64,000 nucleotides of DNA from Bacillus solitudinis (GCF_002797395.1 NZ_KZ454943.1:3695966-3759965); one strand, 5' to 3'; numbered from the stretch's first letter, positions 44,597 to 53,674 are shown. Numbers and translations are program-made. The notes: generated from the letters alone by a model not told the origin.

Positions 44597-45466
44597 GTGG
44601 AATGGACAAAATTAAGGCCCTACGCGATGATCGCACCAGCTGTGATTATTTTTAGCTTGTTTTTTATTTACCCGATTTTCTACATGATGTATTTAAGTGC
44701 ATTTGATTGGAATTTTGTGAGTCCGACAAAAGATTTTGTTGGTTTTGATAATTTTAGTACGTTATTTGGTGAGAGGGAATTTATCGAGGTTGTTCGCAAC
44801 TCTGCAGTCTACACATTTTTAACTGTATTTTTTACTTTGCTAATTTCCTTGTTTTTAGCTTTATGGTTGAATAAACAAGGAATTGTTTATAGTTTTGTAC
44901 AAGGAGCTATTTTCAGCCCACATATTATCTCCCTTGTATCGATTTCGATGCTGTGGATGTGGTTAATGGACTCGGACTACGGTCTATTAAACTGGTTATT
45001 AGGTTTAATTGGAATTGCTAAGGTACAATGGTTAACTCATCCTGATACAGCACTCTTTTCGTTAGTTATTGTTGCAGTTTGGAAAGGAATTGGTTTTAAT
45101 ACGTTAGTCTTTATTGCTGGTTTACAAAGCATTCCTCAGGATATGTATGAAGCAGCTGAGCTAGATGAAGCAAGTCCTTTGCGTATTCTTTATAAAATCA
45201 CTTTACCTATGTTGTCACCAACTTTATTCTTTTTGGCTGTTATCAGTATGATCGGGTCATTTCAAATATTTGATACGATTTCAATAATGACACAAGGTGG
45301 TCCTATTAATTCTACAAATACCTTTGTTTATTACATCTATGAATACGGCTTTCGATTCTTTAAAATCGGTTATGCATCGGCTGCTGGTGTAGTATTACTT
45401 GTTGTTATTAGTATATTAACGATTGTTTACTTTCGGTTGCTTGCAAGGCGAGTTCATTATCGTTAA
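44597..45466 (+). CDS. ugpA: ABC transporter permease, UgpA-like
   Basis: A 289-residue membrane permease with six helices. The EAA loop reads GLQSIPQDMYEAAELDEASP, followed by RILYKITLPMLSPT. It starts at GTG five bases after the ATPase stop, and a GGGGG site lies within the end of that gene. It pairs with the next permease. The arrangement ugpC-ugpA-ugpE with a terminal phosphodiesterase gene matches ugp operons. Confidence 0.92.
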   Translation: MEWTKLRPYAMIAPAVIIFSLFFIYPIFYMMYLSAFDWNFVSPTKDFVGFDNFSTLFGEREFIEVVRNSAVYTFLTVFFTLLISLFLALWLNKQGIVYSFVQGAIFSPHIISLVSISMLWMWLMDSDYGLLNWLLGLIGIAKVQWLTHPDTALFSLVIVAVWKGIGFNTLVFIAGLQSIPQDMYEAAELDEASPLRILYKITLPMLSPTLFFLAVISMIGSFQIFDTISIMTQGGPINSTNTFVYYIYEYGFRFFKIGYASAAGVVLLVVISILTIVYFRLLARRVHYR

Positions 45467-45480
45467 GAAAGGGGAAATCG

Positions 45481-46308
45481 ATGAAATTACATAAAGTTCC
45501 GTTAAAGTTCATTCACGCCATAGGATTAATTGCCATTGTGTGTATATTCGCCATGCCCTTTGTTTGGATGGCATCAACTTCACTTAAAACCTTAGGGGAA
45601 ACGATTATTTTCCCACCGAAGTGGATTCCTGATCATTTGAATTGGAGCAACTTTTCACAAGCTTGGAACTCAGGACCTTTTTTAAAATACTTTATTAATA
45701 GTTTAATCGTATCTGTTGGTATTCTCGTTTTGCAGATGTGTACGATTATTCCTGCCGCCTATGCGTTTGCCCGTTTTAAATTTAAAGGTGATAAATTTTT
45801 CTTTGGCCTCACGATGATCACCCTGATGATTCCCGCCCAATTGATATTCTTACCCGTGTATTTGCAAATGAGTTCATGGGGATTACTTGATTCGCTTTGG
45901 GCGCTAATTCTTCCTTTTGCATCTAGTGCATTCGGGATTTTCCTGTTACGGCAATCGTTTAAGCAAGTCCCTGAGGAGTTACTTGAAGCAGCACGTCTTG
46001 ATGATGCGACTGAATGGAAGATTATCTTAAAAATTATGATTCCTATTGCAAAACCAGTATTGATTACCTTTGCTCTTTTTAGCTATATTACACATTGGAA
46101 TGATTACTTTTGGCCGCTTGTCATGACCACCTCGGATGCGTCAAGGACTTTGCCCATTGGGGTGACCAAATTACTTCAAGTAGAGGGTGGCGTAGCGTGG
46201 CATATCTTGATGGCCGGGAATATGATTCTAGTTCTCCCTATTCTAATTGTCTTTTTCTTTTCGCAACGTCAAATCATCCGTGCGTTTGTCTATACGGGTG
46301 TAAAATAA
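45481..46308 (+). CDS. ugpE: ABC transporter permease, UgpE-like
   Basis: A 275-residue permease with six helices. The EAA loop is LLEAARLDDATEWKIILKIM followed by IPIAKP. The AAAGGGG site precedes the ATG. It ends with a short cytoplasmic tail (RQIIRAFVYTGVK), where MalG-type proteins contact the ATPase. It completes the importer with the UgpA-like subunit. Confidence 0.92.
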   Translation: MKLHKVPLKFIHAIGLIAIVCIFAMPFVWMASTSLKTLGETIIFPPKWIPDHLNWSNFSQAWNSGPFLKYFINSLIVSVGILVLQMCTIIPAAYAFARFKFKGDKFFFGLTMITLMIPAQLIFLPVYLQMSSWGLLDSLWALILPFASSAFGIFLLRQSFKQVPEELLEAARLDDATEWKIILKIMIPIAKPVLITFALFSYITHWNDYFWPLVMTTSDASRTLPIGVTKLLQVEGGVAWHILMAGNMILVLPILIVFFFSQRQIIRAFVYTGVK

Positions 46309-46332
46309 AATGGATAGAGGAGATGTTCTAAA

Positions 46333-47058
46333 ATGATTATTATCGCACATCGAGGATGGTCCGGAAAAGCACCTGAAAACACTTATGCAGCGTTTAAATT
46401 AGCGATAGAGGAACCAATGATTCAAGAAGTTGAATTAGATGTGCATCTTACTAAAGATGGGATCCCTGTTGTCATCCATGATCACACACTTGAACGAACG
46501 ACCAACGGCACAGGCTTTGTTTCTGATTATACTTTTAAAGAATTACGACAGTTGAACGCTGGTAGCTGGTTTGATGAGATGTATGAACTCGAGACGATTC
46601 CATCGCTAGAAGAAGTACTCGAATTATTTAAAAGTACTACATGTAGGTTGGTTATTGAATTAAAACAAATGGCAGAGTATTATCCTAATCTTGAACAATC
46701 GGTAGTTGATTTAATAAGGAAGTACAATATGTATTCGCAAGTAACTGTTTCTTCTTTTGATCATGAAAGTGTCCGAAAAGTGAAGGAATTAGATGAGTCC
46801 GTTGAGACGGGCTTGATATATCTCGGACGCACCACCTTATTGTTAGAGCAAATTCATTATACTCGAGCAGCAAATATCTCTATGCACTACGCATTTGTGA
46901 CAGAAGAACTTGTTGATACGATGGTGTGCGAGGGAATTAAGATGGGGGTCTGGACGGTGGATGAAGATTATATCATTGAAAGGTTAACAGGGTATCATCC
47001 GAATTTACGAGTAACGACAAATTATCCCGACCGATTAATGAAGCTTGTACAATTCTAA
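46333..47058 (+). CDS. ugpQ: Glycerophosphodiester phosphodiesterase (UgpQ/GDPD type)
   Basis: A 241-residue cytoplasmic enzyme. The GDPD motifs are IIAHRGWSGKAPENTYAAF at the N-terminus, VELDVHLTKDGIPVVIHDHT, RLVIELKQM, and MGVWTVDEDYII near the end. Conserved catalytic His, Glu and Asp residues are all present. It hydrolyses glycerophosphodiesters to glycerol 3-phosphate and an alcohol. Because no signal peptide is present, it acts on imported diesters. The product glycerol 3-phosphate is the effector of GlpP, closing a plausible feed-forward loop. It is the last gene of the operon. Confidence 0.95.
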   Translation: MIIIAHRGWSGKAPENTYAAFKLAIEEPMIQEVELDVHLTKDGIPVVIHDHTLERTTNGTGFVSDYTFKELRQLNAGSWFDEMYELETIPSLEEVLELFKSTTCRLVIELKQMAEYYPNLEQSVVDLIRKYNMYSQVTVSSFDHESVRKVKELDESVETGLIYLGRTTLLLEQIHYTRAANISMHYAFVTEELVDTMVCEGIKMGVWTVDEDYIIERLTGYHPNLRVTTNYPDRLMKLVQF

Positions 47059-47077
47059 AAATGTTTGGAAGTTCGAA

Positions 47078-47128
47078 AGCTCAAAAAACTACCCTCCCTA
47101 AAATGGGGACGGTCGTTTTTTTTGAGCT
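47078..47128 (+). terminator. Terminator of the ugp-type operon
   Basis: The outer arms AGCTCAAAAAA (47078-47088) and TTTTTTGAGCT (47118-47128) are perfectly complementary and flank an imperfect GC-rich inner stem. Confidence 0.85.
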
Positions 47129-47175
47129 AAAAAAAATTATAAAAAAGATAAATCTAGAAAATAGTTGAATGCACT

Positions 47176-47194
47176 ATGATGTACGATACTCAAT
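47176..47194. promoter_or_regulatory. Possible LacI-regulator site in its own upstream region
   Basis: ATGATGTACGATACTCAAT shares ATGATGTACG and TCA with the two 22-bp operator copies at 48421 and 48477. It lies about 110 bp upstream of the LacI gene. Confidence 0.45.
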
Positions 47195-47305
47195 TAACTA
47201 AATATTTAAAAATTATGTTTGACAGAAACAAATGAATAAGATATAAAGTAACTAGGAACTCCAAATCATCAAAATATAAACTGACTAAGAATATGGTGAC
47301 TCACA

Positions 47306-48340
47306 ATGAAAATTACAGCAAAAATGATTGCAGAACAATTAGGCATTTCTCCAGCTACTGTTGACCGAGCATTAAATAAAAGAAATGGAGTGAGCCCAAA
47401 AACGTTACGAAGAGTTTTAGAAAAGGCAAAAGAATTAGATTATAAACCAAACCAGGCTGCGAGTTTTCTATCGCGAAAGAAACAAATTCTAGTCGCATTT
47501 GTATTTCCTATTTATCCGGAGTACTTTTGGGAAGAAATTGAGGTGGGGATTCAAAGGACCGTTGCCGATCTTCGACACTATGGATTTGAGATTGAAATCA
47601 TCCGAACATTTAAATATGATACATCTATGCAACTCGAAATTGTTAAGGAAATCATTCAATCTAAGAAATATGATGGCTTAGTTTTTTCTGCTAATGATGC
47701 GTCTCCATTTGTTCAAATAATTAATGAAGGCATTGAAAAGGGATTTCCCATTTATACGATTAATAATGATTCTCCATCTAGCAAAAGATTATTTTACGTT
47801 GGTGCTGACTATCTAGATTCAGGACGATTGGCGGGCGAACTATTATATAGTTTTACCCATTTAAAGAAAAGATTTGCTGTAATAACAGATATAATGAATA
47901 CATTTCAAATGCAACAAAAGGTATTAGGATTTAAAGAATACATGGGACAAAGAAAAGACGTAGAGATGATTGAACCTTTAAAAATTGATAGTAATAATTT
48001 AGAACAATCGTTAAAAACAATACAAAAAGAGATGATTCAAGTGGACGGAATTTATGTCGCTAGTGGAAACCTTGCAGAAGTCAGTCATGTAATAGAAAGG
48101 ATTGATATAAATCAAAGACCTCGTGTAATTGGACATGACATGAATGAATCTATTTATGAATTACTTCAAAAAGAAGTTATTACAGCTTCGATTTGCCAGG
48201 ACCCGATTTATCAAGGTTCTTTGACGGTTCGAAAAGTTTTTAACCACCTTATGCTCGAGGAAGCTATTGATACCATTGAAGATATTGTTAAGCTTGAAAT
48301 TGTTACAAAGGGAAATGTAAAATACTATTTTCAACATTAA
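47306..48340 (+). CDS. LacI-family transcriptional regulator
   Basis: A 344-residue regulator. The N-terminal helix-turn-helix is ITAKMIAEQLGISPATVDRA followed by the hinge-side RVLEKAKELDYKPNQAA. A periplasmic-binding-protein-like sensor domain follows (DGLVFSANDASPFVQ, SGRLAGELL, RPRVIGHDMN). No strong ribosome site is seen before the ATG. It precedes a binding-protein-dependent sugar operon in the same direction. Two long operator copies between the two genes, and a weaker copy upstream of this gene, are the likely binding sites. The sensed sugar is unknown. Confidence 0.92.
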   Translation: MKITAKMIAEQLGISPATVDRALNKRNGVSPKTLRRVLEKAKELDYKPNQAASFLSRKKQILVAFVFPIYPEYFWEEIEVGIQRTVADLRHYGFEIEIIRTFKYDTSMQLEIVKEIIQSKKYDGLVFSANDASPFVQIINEGIEKGFPIYTINNDSPSSKRLFYVGADYLDSGRLAGELLYSFTHLKKRFAVITDIMNTFQMQQKVLGFKEYMGQRKDVEMIEPLKIDSNNLEQSLKTIQKEMIQVDGIYVASGNLAEVSHVIERIDINQRPRVIGHDMNESIYELLQKEVITASICQDPIYQGSLTVRKVFNHLMLEEAIDTIEDIVKLEIVTKGNVKYYFQH

Positions 48341-48377
48341 AGTTCTATCGTGTATGTAATTTAAAAGGGGGGATGCA

Positions 48378-48482
48378 ATGTATAAATATAAACTTTGTCA
48401 TACAAGTAAATTTTACAGAAAAATGATGTACGTTAATCATTTCGCTATTAAAAGATATTTCAACTATTATTCACTAAAATGA
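48378..48482 (+). CDS. Possible short leader peptide in the module C leader
   Basis: A 34-codon frame starts at ATG 48378 with a strong GGGGGG site. It reads MYKYKLCHTSKFYRKMMYVN and ends YYSLK. Its second half runs through the first operator copy and ends inside the second. It is basic and Tyr-rich. The match of ribosome site and start may be chance, and no family is recognised. Confidence 0.25.
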   Translation: MYKYKLCHTSKFYRKMMYVNHFAIKRYFNYYSLK

Positions 48483-48498
48483 TGTACGTTAATCATTT
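48421..48498. promoter_or_regulatory. Two identical 22-bp operators between the LacI and oxidoreductase genes
   Basis: Exact copies occupy 48421-48442 and 48477-48498. Each has a 7-bp inverted repeat AAATGAT / ATCATTT flanking the 8-bp centre GTACGTTA. They are 56 bp apart. Long palindromes with a central CG are typical of LacI-family operators, and a cre-like site (TGACAGCGCTTTAA, 48512-48525) follows. Confidence 0.7.
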
Positions 48499-48511
48499 TA
48501 ATGAATAGAAA

Positions 48512-48525
48512 TGACAGCGCTTTAA
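48512..48525 (+). promoter_or_regulatory. cre-like site before module C
   Basis: TGACAGCGCTTTAA differs from the ideal TGAAAGCGCTTTCA at two positions and lies just upstream of the first module C gene. CcpA repression is likely but not certain. Confidence 0.45.
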
Positions 48526-48571
48526 TTGTTTGATAAGGAGATAATAATTGACCAAACAGGAGTGGTTTAGA

Positions 48572-49588
48572 ATGATAAAAGTAATTCAAATAGGTGTTGG
48601 TGGATTTGGCCAATCGTGGCTTGAGATATTAAGAGATTTTGAAGATGTTGAGTTAGTAGCTGTTATCGATGTGCAAGAAAATAACCTTCAAGAAGCAAGA
48701 AGGTTTTTGGACGATGACACGATCCCATTGTTTCAAGATCATCATGAAGCGTTTGAGAAAGTAGATGCAGAGGTCGCTATTATAATTACACCACCACAAA
48801 CGCATAAGCGATTGGCTTTGGATGCGCTTGAAGCAGGGTTGCATGTCTTCATGGAAAAACCAATTGCACAAAACTTTGAAGAAGCAAAAGAACTTTATCA
48901 GCAATCAAAAAAATATGACAAATTTATTATGATTAGTCAAAATTACCGGTGGCGGCCTGAAATTAAAGCAATGAAACAATGCATTCAAGAAGGTGAAATT
49001 GGCGAAGTTGAATACGGAGAATGGAACTTTAGAAGAGCAACAAAGTTTGGTGGATGGCGTGACGAATATCATGAAATATTAATTGAGGATATGAGTATTC
49101 ATCACTTTGATTTGCTTAGATACCTATTAGGTAGAGATGCAACCTCTATTTATTCTACAAGCATGAAACCCTCATGGAGTTGGTTTGGTGGTAATGCTGT
49201 TGCGAGCGCGATGATTAAATTTGATGAGGTATTGATTAACTATTTTGGAAGCTGGGTAACACGCGGAAAGGAAACTTCTTGGAATGGAGAAGTTCGATTA
49301 GTTGGAAGTAAAGGTATTGTTGAATTAGTCGATGATATACCTTTTATAACTAAAAATGAGGCTAACAGAATGGCACTAGAACTACCATCAACGAACTATA
49401 CCGATCGTGAATACTCTCTTTATGAAATGGTTCAAGCGTTGAAAGAAAATCGAAAGCCAGTTACGGATATTGAAGACAATATAAAAAGCTTTGCTGTGGT
49501 CGGTGCGGCCTTGGAATCTATTAAACAAGGAAAAGAAGTGGCGTTAGAGTTAGAAGGAAAAATGAACAACAAAATTCAGGAGGTATGA
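48572..49588 (+). CDS. Gfo/Idh/MocA-family oxidoreductase (module C, first)
   Basis: A 338-residue NAD(P)-dependent oxidoreductase. The Rossmann motif VGGFGQSW is at the N-terminus, the EKP motif with catalytic Lys in MEKPIAQN, and a histidine-containing region EDMSIHHFDLLRYLLG. The ATG at 48572 is preferred for its position next to the Rossmann motif, with CAGGAG nearby; a TTG at 48548 also has an AAGGAG site. Enzymes of this family oxidise sugars or inositols, often at C3. It starts a transporter operon under a LacI regulator. The substrate is unknown. Confidence 0.88.
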   Translation: MIKVIQIGVGGFGQSWLEILRDFEDVELVAVIDVQENNLQEARRFLDDDTIPLFQDHHEAFEKVDAEVAIIITPPQTHKRLALDALEAGLHVFMEKPIAQNFEEAKELYQQSKKYDKFIMISQNYRWRPEIKAMKQCIQEGEIGEVEYGEWNFRRATKFGGWRDEYHEILIEDMSIHHFDLLRYLLGRDATSIYSTSMKPSWSWFGGNAVASAMIKFDEVLINYFGSWVTRGKETSWNGEVRLVGSKGIVELVDDIPFITKNEANRMALELPSTNYTDREYSLYEMVQALKENRKPVTDIEDNIKSFAVVGAALESIKQGKEVALELEGKMNNKIQEV

Positions 49589-49590
49589 AA

Positions 49591-50859
49591 ATGAAACCTT
49601 TCGAAAAAACCTTTTATGGTTTGTTTGTATGGTCGTTGGTTGTATTAGCTGGTTGTAATAGCGAGGGAGCAAGTGAAGGGAACCAATCAAGTGAAACAAA
49701 CAATTCGAGTGAGGAAGTTGTAACAATAGAAGTTTGGGATTATTTGAATCCAGATTCGGCACCAGAACAAGAACAAATCGCCTTATTAGAGCAATATTCT
49801 GAAGACCATCCGAATGTAAAGTTTGAACGGACGTACTTTCCTTTTGCGGAATTGAAAACAAAGCTTCTTCAAGGTATTGCTGGTAACGAACTTCCAGACA
49901 TTGTTATTATGGATAATCCTGATCATCAAGCATTTGCAGAGGCAGGGGTATTTGCAGATATAACCGATGAAATTCAAGAATGGGGAGAAATTGACCTCTA
50001 TTATGATGGACCAGTCGCTTCAACGGTGTTAGATGGAAAGCACTATGGTATTCCAAACAACAGTAATGCCTTAGCGCTTTTTTATAACAAAGATATGTTT
50101 GAAGAAGCAGGGATTACCAATGTTCCAACAACATGGGAGGAGTTACGAGAAACAGCTCTAAAATTAACCAATAGTGAACGGAGAGGGTTAGCGATTTCGG
50201 CAGTAAAAAGTGAGGAAGGTACCTTTCAATTTTTGCCTTATTTATGGCAATCTGGTGCTGATTTAGATTCTTTTGGAAGTGAGGAAGCCATCTCTGCGAT
50301 GTCGCTTATTCAGGAAATGATTAAAGAAGGTTCGATGTCTGAAAATATTGTTAATTGGGATCAACAGGACGTTCTTGTTCAATTCCAAACAGGTAAGGCT
50401 GCGATGATGGTTAATGGTCCTTGGCAATTACCAACACTCAGAGAAACGTCACAAGATATTAATTGGGATGTTGCGCTTATGCCAGAAGGGCAACAAGCTG
50501 CTTCAATTCTTGGAGGTGAGAACTGGGCGATTACAGCGACATCCGAACATAAGGAAGAAGCGTGGGAATTCTTAAAGTGGACGCAGCAACCAGATGTCCT
50601 TGGGCCGATGCACGAAATGGGGGGGAGATTACCAAATCGTGATGATGTAGCAAGTGATGAAGCGTATGAGTGGAATAAAGATCCACAATTACAAGTGTTT
50701 GTGCAGCAGATAGAATCTGCAAAGCCACGTGCTTATGGAACGAACTATCCTGAGATCTCAACAATTGTCCAAGAAGCCATACAAAGGGCCGTGACCGGAC
50801 AGGATGTCGAAACAGTTATGAAGGATGCTGCTGCAAAAATCGATCCTTTATTGCCATAA
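49591..50859 (+). CDS. ABC transporter sugar-binding lipoprotein (module C)
   Basis: A 422-residue solute-binding protein. The lipobox is LAGC, followed by a Ser/Asn/Glu linker. The binding fold includes IEVWDYLNPDSAPEQEQIAL, GNELPDIVIMDNP, and ILGGENWAITATSEHKEEAW. The start at 49591 is chosen because AGGAGG lies 7 bp upstream; an ATG at 49585 is too close. It follows the first oxidoreductase gene directly and precedes the permeases. The ligand is probably a sugar or glycoside suited to the two oxidoreductases. Confidence 0.92.
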   Translation: MKPFEKTFYGLFVWSLVVLAGCNSEGASEGNQSSETNNSSEEVVTIEVWDYLNPDSAPEQEQIALLEQYSEDHPNVKFERTYFPFAELKTKLLQGIAGNELPDIVIMDNPDHQAFAEAGVFADITDEIQEWGEIDLYYDGPVASTVLDGKHYGIPNNSNALALFYNKDMFEEAGITNVPTTWEELRETALKLTNSERRGLAISAVKSEEGTFQFLPYLWQSGADLDSFGSEEAISAMSLIQEMIKEGSMSENIVNWDQQDVLVQFQTGKAAMMVNGPWQLPTLRETSQDINWDVALMPEGQQAASILGGENWAITATSEHKEEAWEFLKWTQQPDVLGPMHEMGGRLPNRDDVASDEAYEWNKDPQLQVFVQQIESAKPRAYGTNYPEISTIVQEAIQRAVTGQDVETVMKDAAAKIDPLLP

Positions 50860-50863
50860 GGTT

Positions 50864-50890
50864 AGAAAGGGACTTTCCCTTTCTGAAAAA
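50864..50890 (+). terminator. Hairpin after the module C binding-protein gene
   Basis: A perfect 9-bp stem AGAAAGGGA (50864-50872) pairs with TCCCTTTCT (50876-50884), with no T tract. It probably stabilises or attenuates. Confidence 0.55.
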
Positions 50891-50906
50891 GGAGGAAACG
50901 ATAGAA

Positions 50907-51839
50907 ATGGATATCAACGTATCAAAAAAGCCTAAAGCAATTTCTTTCTCCAAAACGGCATTAATCAAAAAAAATATGCCTAAATATTTATTTATGATTC
51001 CAGCGTTCCTATTTGTAGTAATTTTTATGTTATATCCAATTTTTTATAACATTTTTGTCAGTTTCCAGGATGTGACGATTATGAACTTGAATGGTGAGAA
51101 ACCATTTGTTGGATTTCAAAATTACGCACAGATTTTTCAGGATGAACGTTTTCATGTCGCATTAAAAAATACGACTATTTATACGATTTCCTGCATTGTG
51201 TTTCAGTTGTCGATAGGATTTTTGCTTGCGTTATTTTTCAATCAACAGTTTCCATTCCGGAACTTCTTTCGGTCGATTATGCTTCTAGCGTGGATGACAC
51301 CTCTTGTCATTACAGGAACGTTATTTAAATGGTTGTATGATGTTGATTACGGTGTTATTAACTATTTACTCGTTCAAATTGGTGTATTGAGTGAACCTAT
51401 TAATTGGCTGGGGCAAGAAAGCACAGCGTTACTAGCGATTATCATCACCAATATTTGGATTGGGATACCTTTTAATATGATTTTATTATTATCAGCATTG
51501 CAGGCTCTGCCTCATGATGTCTATGAGGCAGCTCGGATCGACGGGGCCTCAAGGTTGCAATCATTCTACAAAATTACTATTCCATTGATGAGACCGGCAA
51601 TTTTGGTCGTGTTAGTTTTGGGAATCATTTATACGTTCAAAGTTTTTGACATTATCTTGATTATGACTGGTGGAGGACCTATTAATGCAACACAGGTTTT
51701 ACCGTTTTTCGGGTATGAACTTGCCTTTGTTAATTTCAAATTTGGGCTGAGTGGAGCGGTTGCGACTATTATTTTAGTGATTTTGACTTGTGTTTCCCTC
51801 GTTTACTTGTTTATCACGAGGAAGGAGGATGCAATGTGA
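50907..51839 (+). CDS. ABC transporter permease, MalF type (module C)
   Basis: A 310-residue permease with six helices. The EAA loop is ALPHDVYEAARIDGASRLQS, followed by FYKITIPLMRPA. The N-terminus has a polar, lysine-rich segment of about 25 residues. An AGGAGG site precedes the ATG. Its last bases overlap the next start (GTGA), so the two permeases are made together. Confidence 0.93.
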   Translation: MDINVSKKPKAISFSKTALIKKNMPKYLFMIPAFLFVVIFMLYPIFYNIFVSFQDVTIMNLNGEKPFVGFQNYAQIFQDERFHVALKNTTIYTISCIVFQLSIGFLLALFFNQQFPFRNFFRSIMLLAWMTPLVITGTLFKWLYDVDYGVINYLLVQIGVLSEPINWLGQESTALLAIIITNIWIGIPFNMILLLSALQALPHDVYEAARIDGASRLQSFYKITIPLMRPAILVVLVLGIIYTFKVFDIILIMTGGGPINATQVLPFFGYELAFVNFKFGLSGAVATIILVILTCVSLVYLFITRKEDAM

Positions 51840-52666
51840 AGCGTTACACATTTAAGCAATACGGCATGTTTCTAATAGCAATATTGATTACAACGATTTT
51901 CTTATTTCCGATTTATTGGATGGTAACGACATCAATCAAGCCACTTCAGGATGTCTTTTCATCACCGCCAATGATAATTCCAGAAACGATTCAATTTCAA
52001 GCGTATATTAAAAATCTAGTGGAAGATCAAAGCATCCTTGTGTATTTAAAAAACTCATTTATTATAGCAATTGGCACGTCCATTTTTACTCTCCTTTTAG
52101 GATTGCCCGCAGCCTATGCAATGGCACGGTTTAAGCTAAAAGGAAGTGGAGTCTTTTTACTCATTTTGTTAGTAACGCAGATGCTACCTGGGATTATGAT
52201 GGCCATGCCACTGTTTATTATGTTTAGTAAGTTCAATCTACTCAATAGTTTTCCAGCATTAATTATTGGTAACACAACACTAGCATTACCTTTTGCCATT
52301 TTAATCATGCGCCCATTCTTTCTTTCCATTCCAAAAGGATTGGAAGATGCGGCGGTCATTGATGGGTGTAATCGATTTTCCGCTTTTATAAGAGTGGTTC
52401 TTCCGCTAACTAAGCCGACAGTGTTAACGGTTGGTACCTTTAGTTTCTTGTTTGCATGGGGAGATTTAATCTTTGCATTAACACTTGCCACAGATGAGAC
52501 GGTTCGTCCGTTAACGATGGGATTGACGAAATTTATTGGGCAATACGGAACGCAGTGGGACGGCTTGATGGCAGTTTCCACTATAGCAGCAGCTCCAATT
52601 ATTATCGTATTTATTTTATTACAAAAGTATATTGTAAGCGGTATTACTGCGGGGTCTGAGAAATAA
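51836..52666 (+). CDS. ABC transporter permease, MalG type (module C)
   Basis: A 276-residue permease with six helices. The EAA loop is LEDAAVIDGCNRFSAFIRVV followed by LPLTKP. The GTG at 51836 overlaps the previous stop and is preceded by AAGGAGG; an upstream start at 51788 has no such site. It ends with VSGITAGSEK, typical of MalG. No ATPase is encoded in the cluster. Confidence 0.92.
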   Translation: MKRYTFKQYGMFLIAILITTIFLFPIYWMVTTSIKPLQDVFSSPPMIIPETIQFQAYIKNLVEDQSILVYLKNSFIIAIGTSIFTLLLGLPAAYAMARFKLKGSGVFLLILLVTQMLPGIMMAMPLFIMFSKFNLLNSFPALIIGNTTLALPFAILIMRPFFLSIPKGLEDAAVIDGCNRFSAFIRVVLPLTKPTVLTVGTFSFLFAWGDLIFALTLATDETVRPLTMGLTKFIGQYGTQWDGLMAVSTIAAAPIIIVFILLQKYIVSGITAGSEK

Positions 52667-52705
52667 TAATTCAAAAATTCAGAAGAGAATAAGGAGAGAT
52701 TTGCG

Positions 52706-53674
52706 ATGAAATTAGGAGTTTTTGCGGTATTGTTTTCAGAGAAGAGTTTAGAAGAGGCGCTAGATTATATTAAGGAATCAGGACTTGATACGGTTGAAAT
52801 TGGTTCTGGGGGATTTATTGGAGATGCCCATTGTAAACCTGCGGAGCTATTAGCGGATGAAGAGAAGTTGAACACGTTCAAACAAGCCTTTGAGTCACGG
52901 GGTATTCAAATCAGTGCATTAAGCTGTCATGGGAACCCATTGCATCCGAATCATGAAATGGCAAGTCAACATCATCAAATATTTGAGGACACTGTTCGTC
53001 TGGCTTCAAAGCTTGGTATTAAAAATGTTGTTACATTTTCTGGATGTCCTGGTGAATCAGAGCATTCCTTGCACCCTGTTTGGATAACTTGCCCGTGGCC
53101 AACTGACTTTTCAGAGGTTGTTGACTGGCAATGGAAGAAAAAGGTTATTCCGTATTGGAAAGAACAAAATCAATTTTTAAAGAATCATAATGTTAGAGTC
53201 GCTGTTGAACCACACCCTGGTTTTGTAGTTTATAATACAGAAACATTATTACGTCTCAGAGCAGAATGCGGAGAGCAAATCGGCGCAAACTTTGATCCGA
53301 GTCATTACTTTTGGCAAGGAATGGATTCTGTTGCCTGCATCAAAGCTTTAGCAAAAGAAAAGGCTCTATATCATTTCCATGCGAAAGATACACGAGTCGA
53401 TTCGCAAAATAGTGGATTAAATGGGGTTCTTGATACAAAAAGCTATAAAGATATCGCAAATCGGTCATGGGTGTTCAGAACTGTTGGTTATGGTCATGGT
53501 GAAGAAACCTGGAAAGAAATCATTTCTGCGCTTCAGACGGTTGGCTATGATGGTGCGATTAGCATTGAGCATGAAGATGGCTTAATGAGTATCGAAGAAG
53601 GGTTTACGAAAGCGGTTGAGTTTTTACAAGATAAATTGATAAAGGAAGGTGCAAAAAATCTATGGTGGGCTTAA
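52706..53674 (+). CDS. Sugar phosphate isomerase/epimerase-type TIM-barrel protein
   Basis: A 322-residue xylose-isomerase-like TIM barrel. The pattern includes GVFAVLFSEKSLEEALDYIK, the metal-binding Glu in VRVAVEPHPGF, Asp-His in NFDPSHYFWQG, FHAKDTR, and the last Glu in SIEHED. IolE, IolH and related enzymes have the same layout. It overlaps the next oxidoreductase gene by 13 bp. Together they probably convert an imported sugar or inositol derivative. The exact reaction, isomerisation, epimerisation or dehydration, is not predictable. Confidence 0.9.
   Translation: MKLGVFAVLFSEKSLEEALDYIKESGLDTVEIGSGGFIGDAHCKPAELLADEEKLNTFKQAFESRGIQISALSCHGNPLHPNHEMASQHHQIFEDTVRLASKLGIKNVVTFSGCPGESEHSLHPVWITCPWPTDFSEVVDWQWKKKVIPYWKEQNQFLKNHNVRVAVEPHPGFVVYNTETLLRLRAECGEQIGANFDPSHYFWQGMDSVACIKALAKEKALYHFHAKDTRVDSQNSGLNGVLDTKSYKDIANRSWVFRTVGYGHGEETWKEIISALQTVGYDGAISIEHEDGLMSIEEGFTKAVEFLQDKLIKEGAKNLWWA

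Noticed and set aside
52114-52674. Minus-strand open frame of 186 residues
   Set aside because: It is antisense to the MalG-type permease of module C and has no signals.
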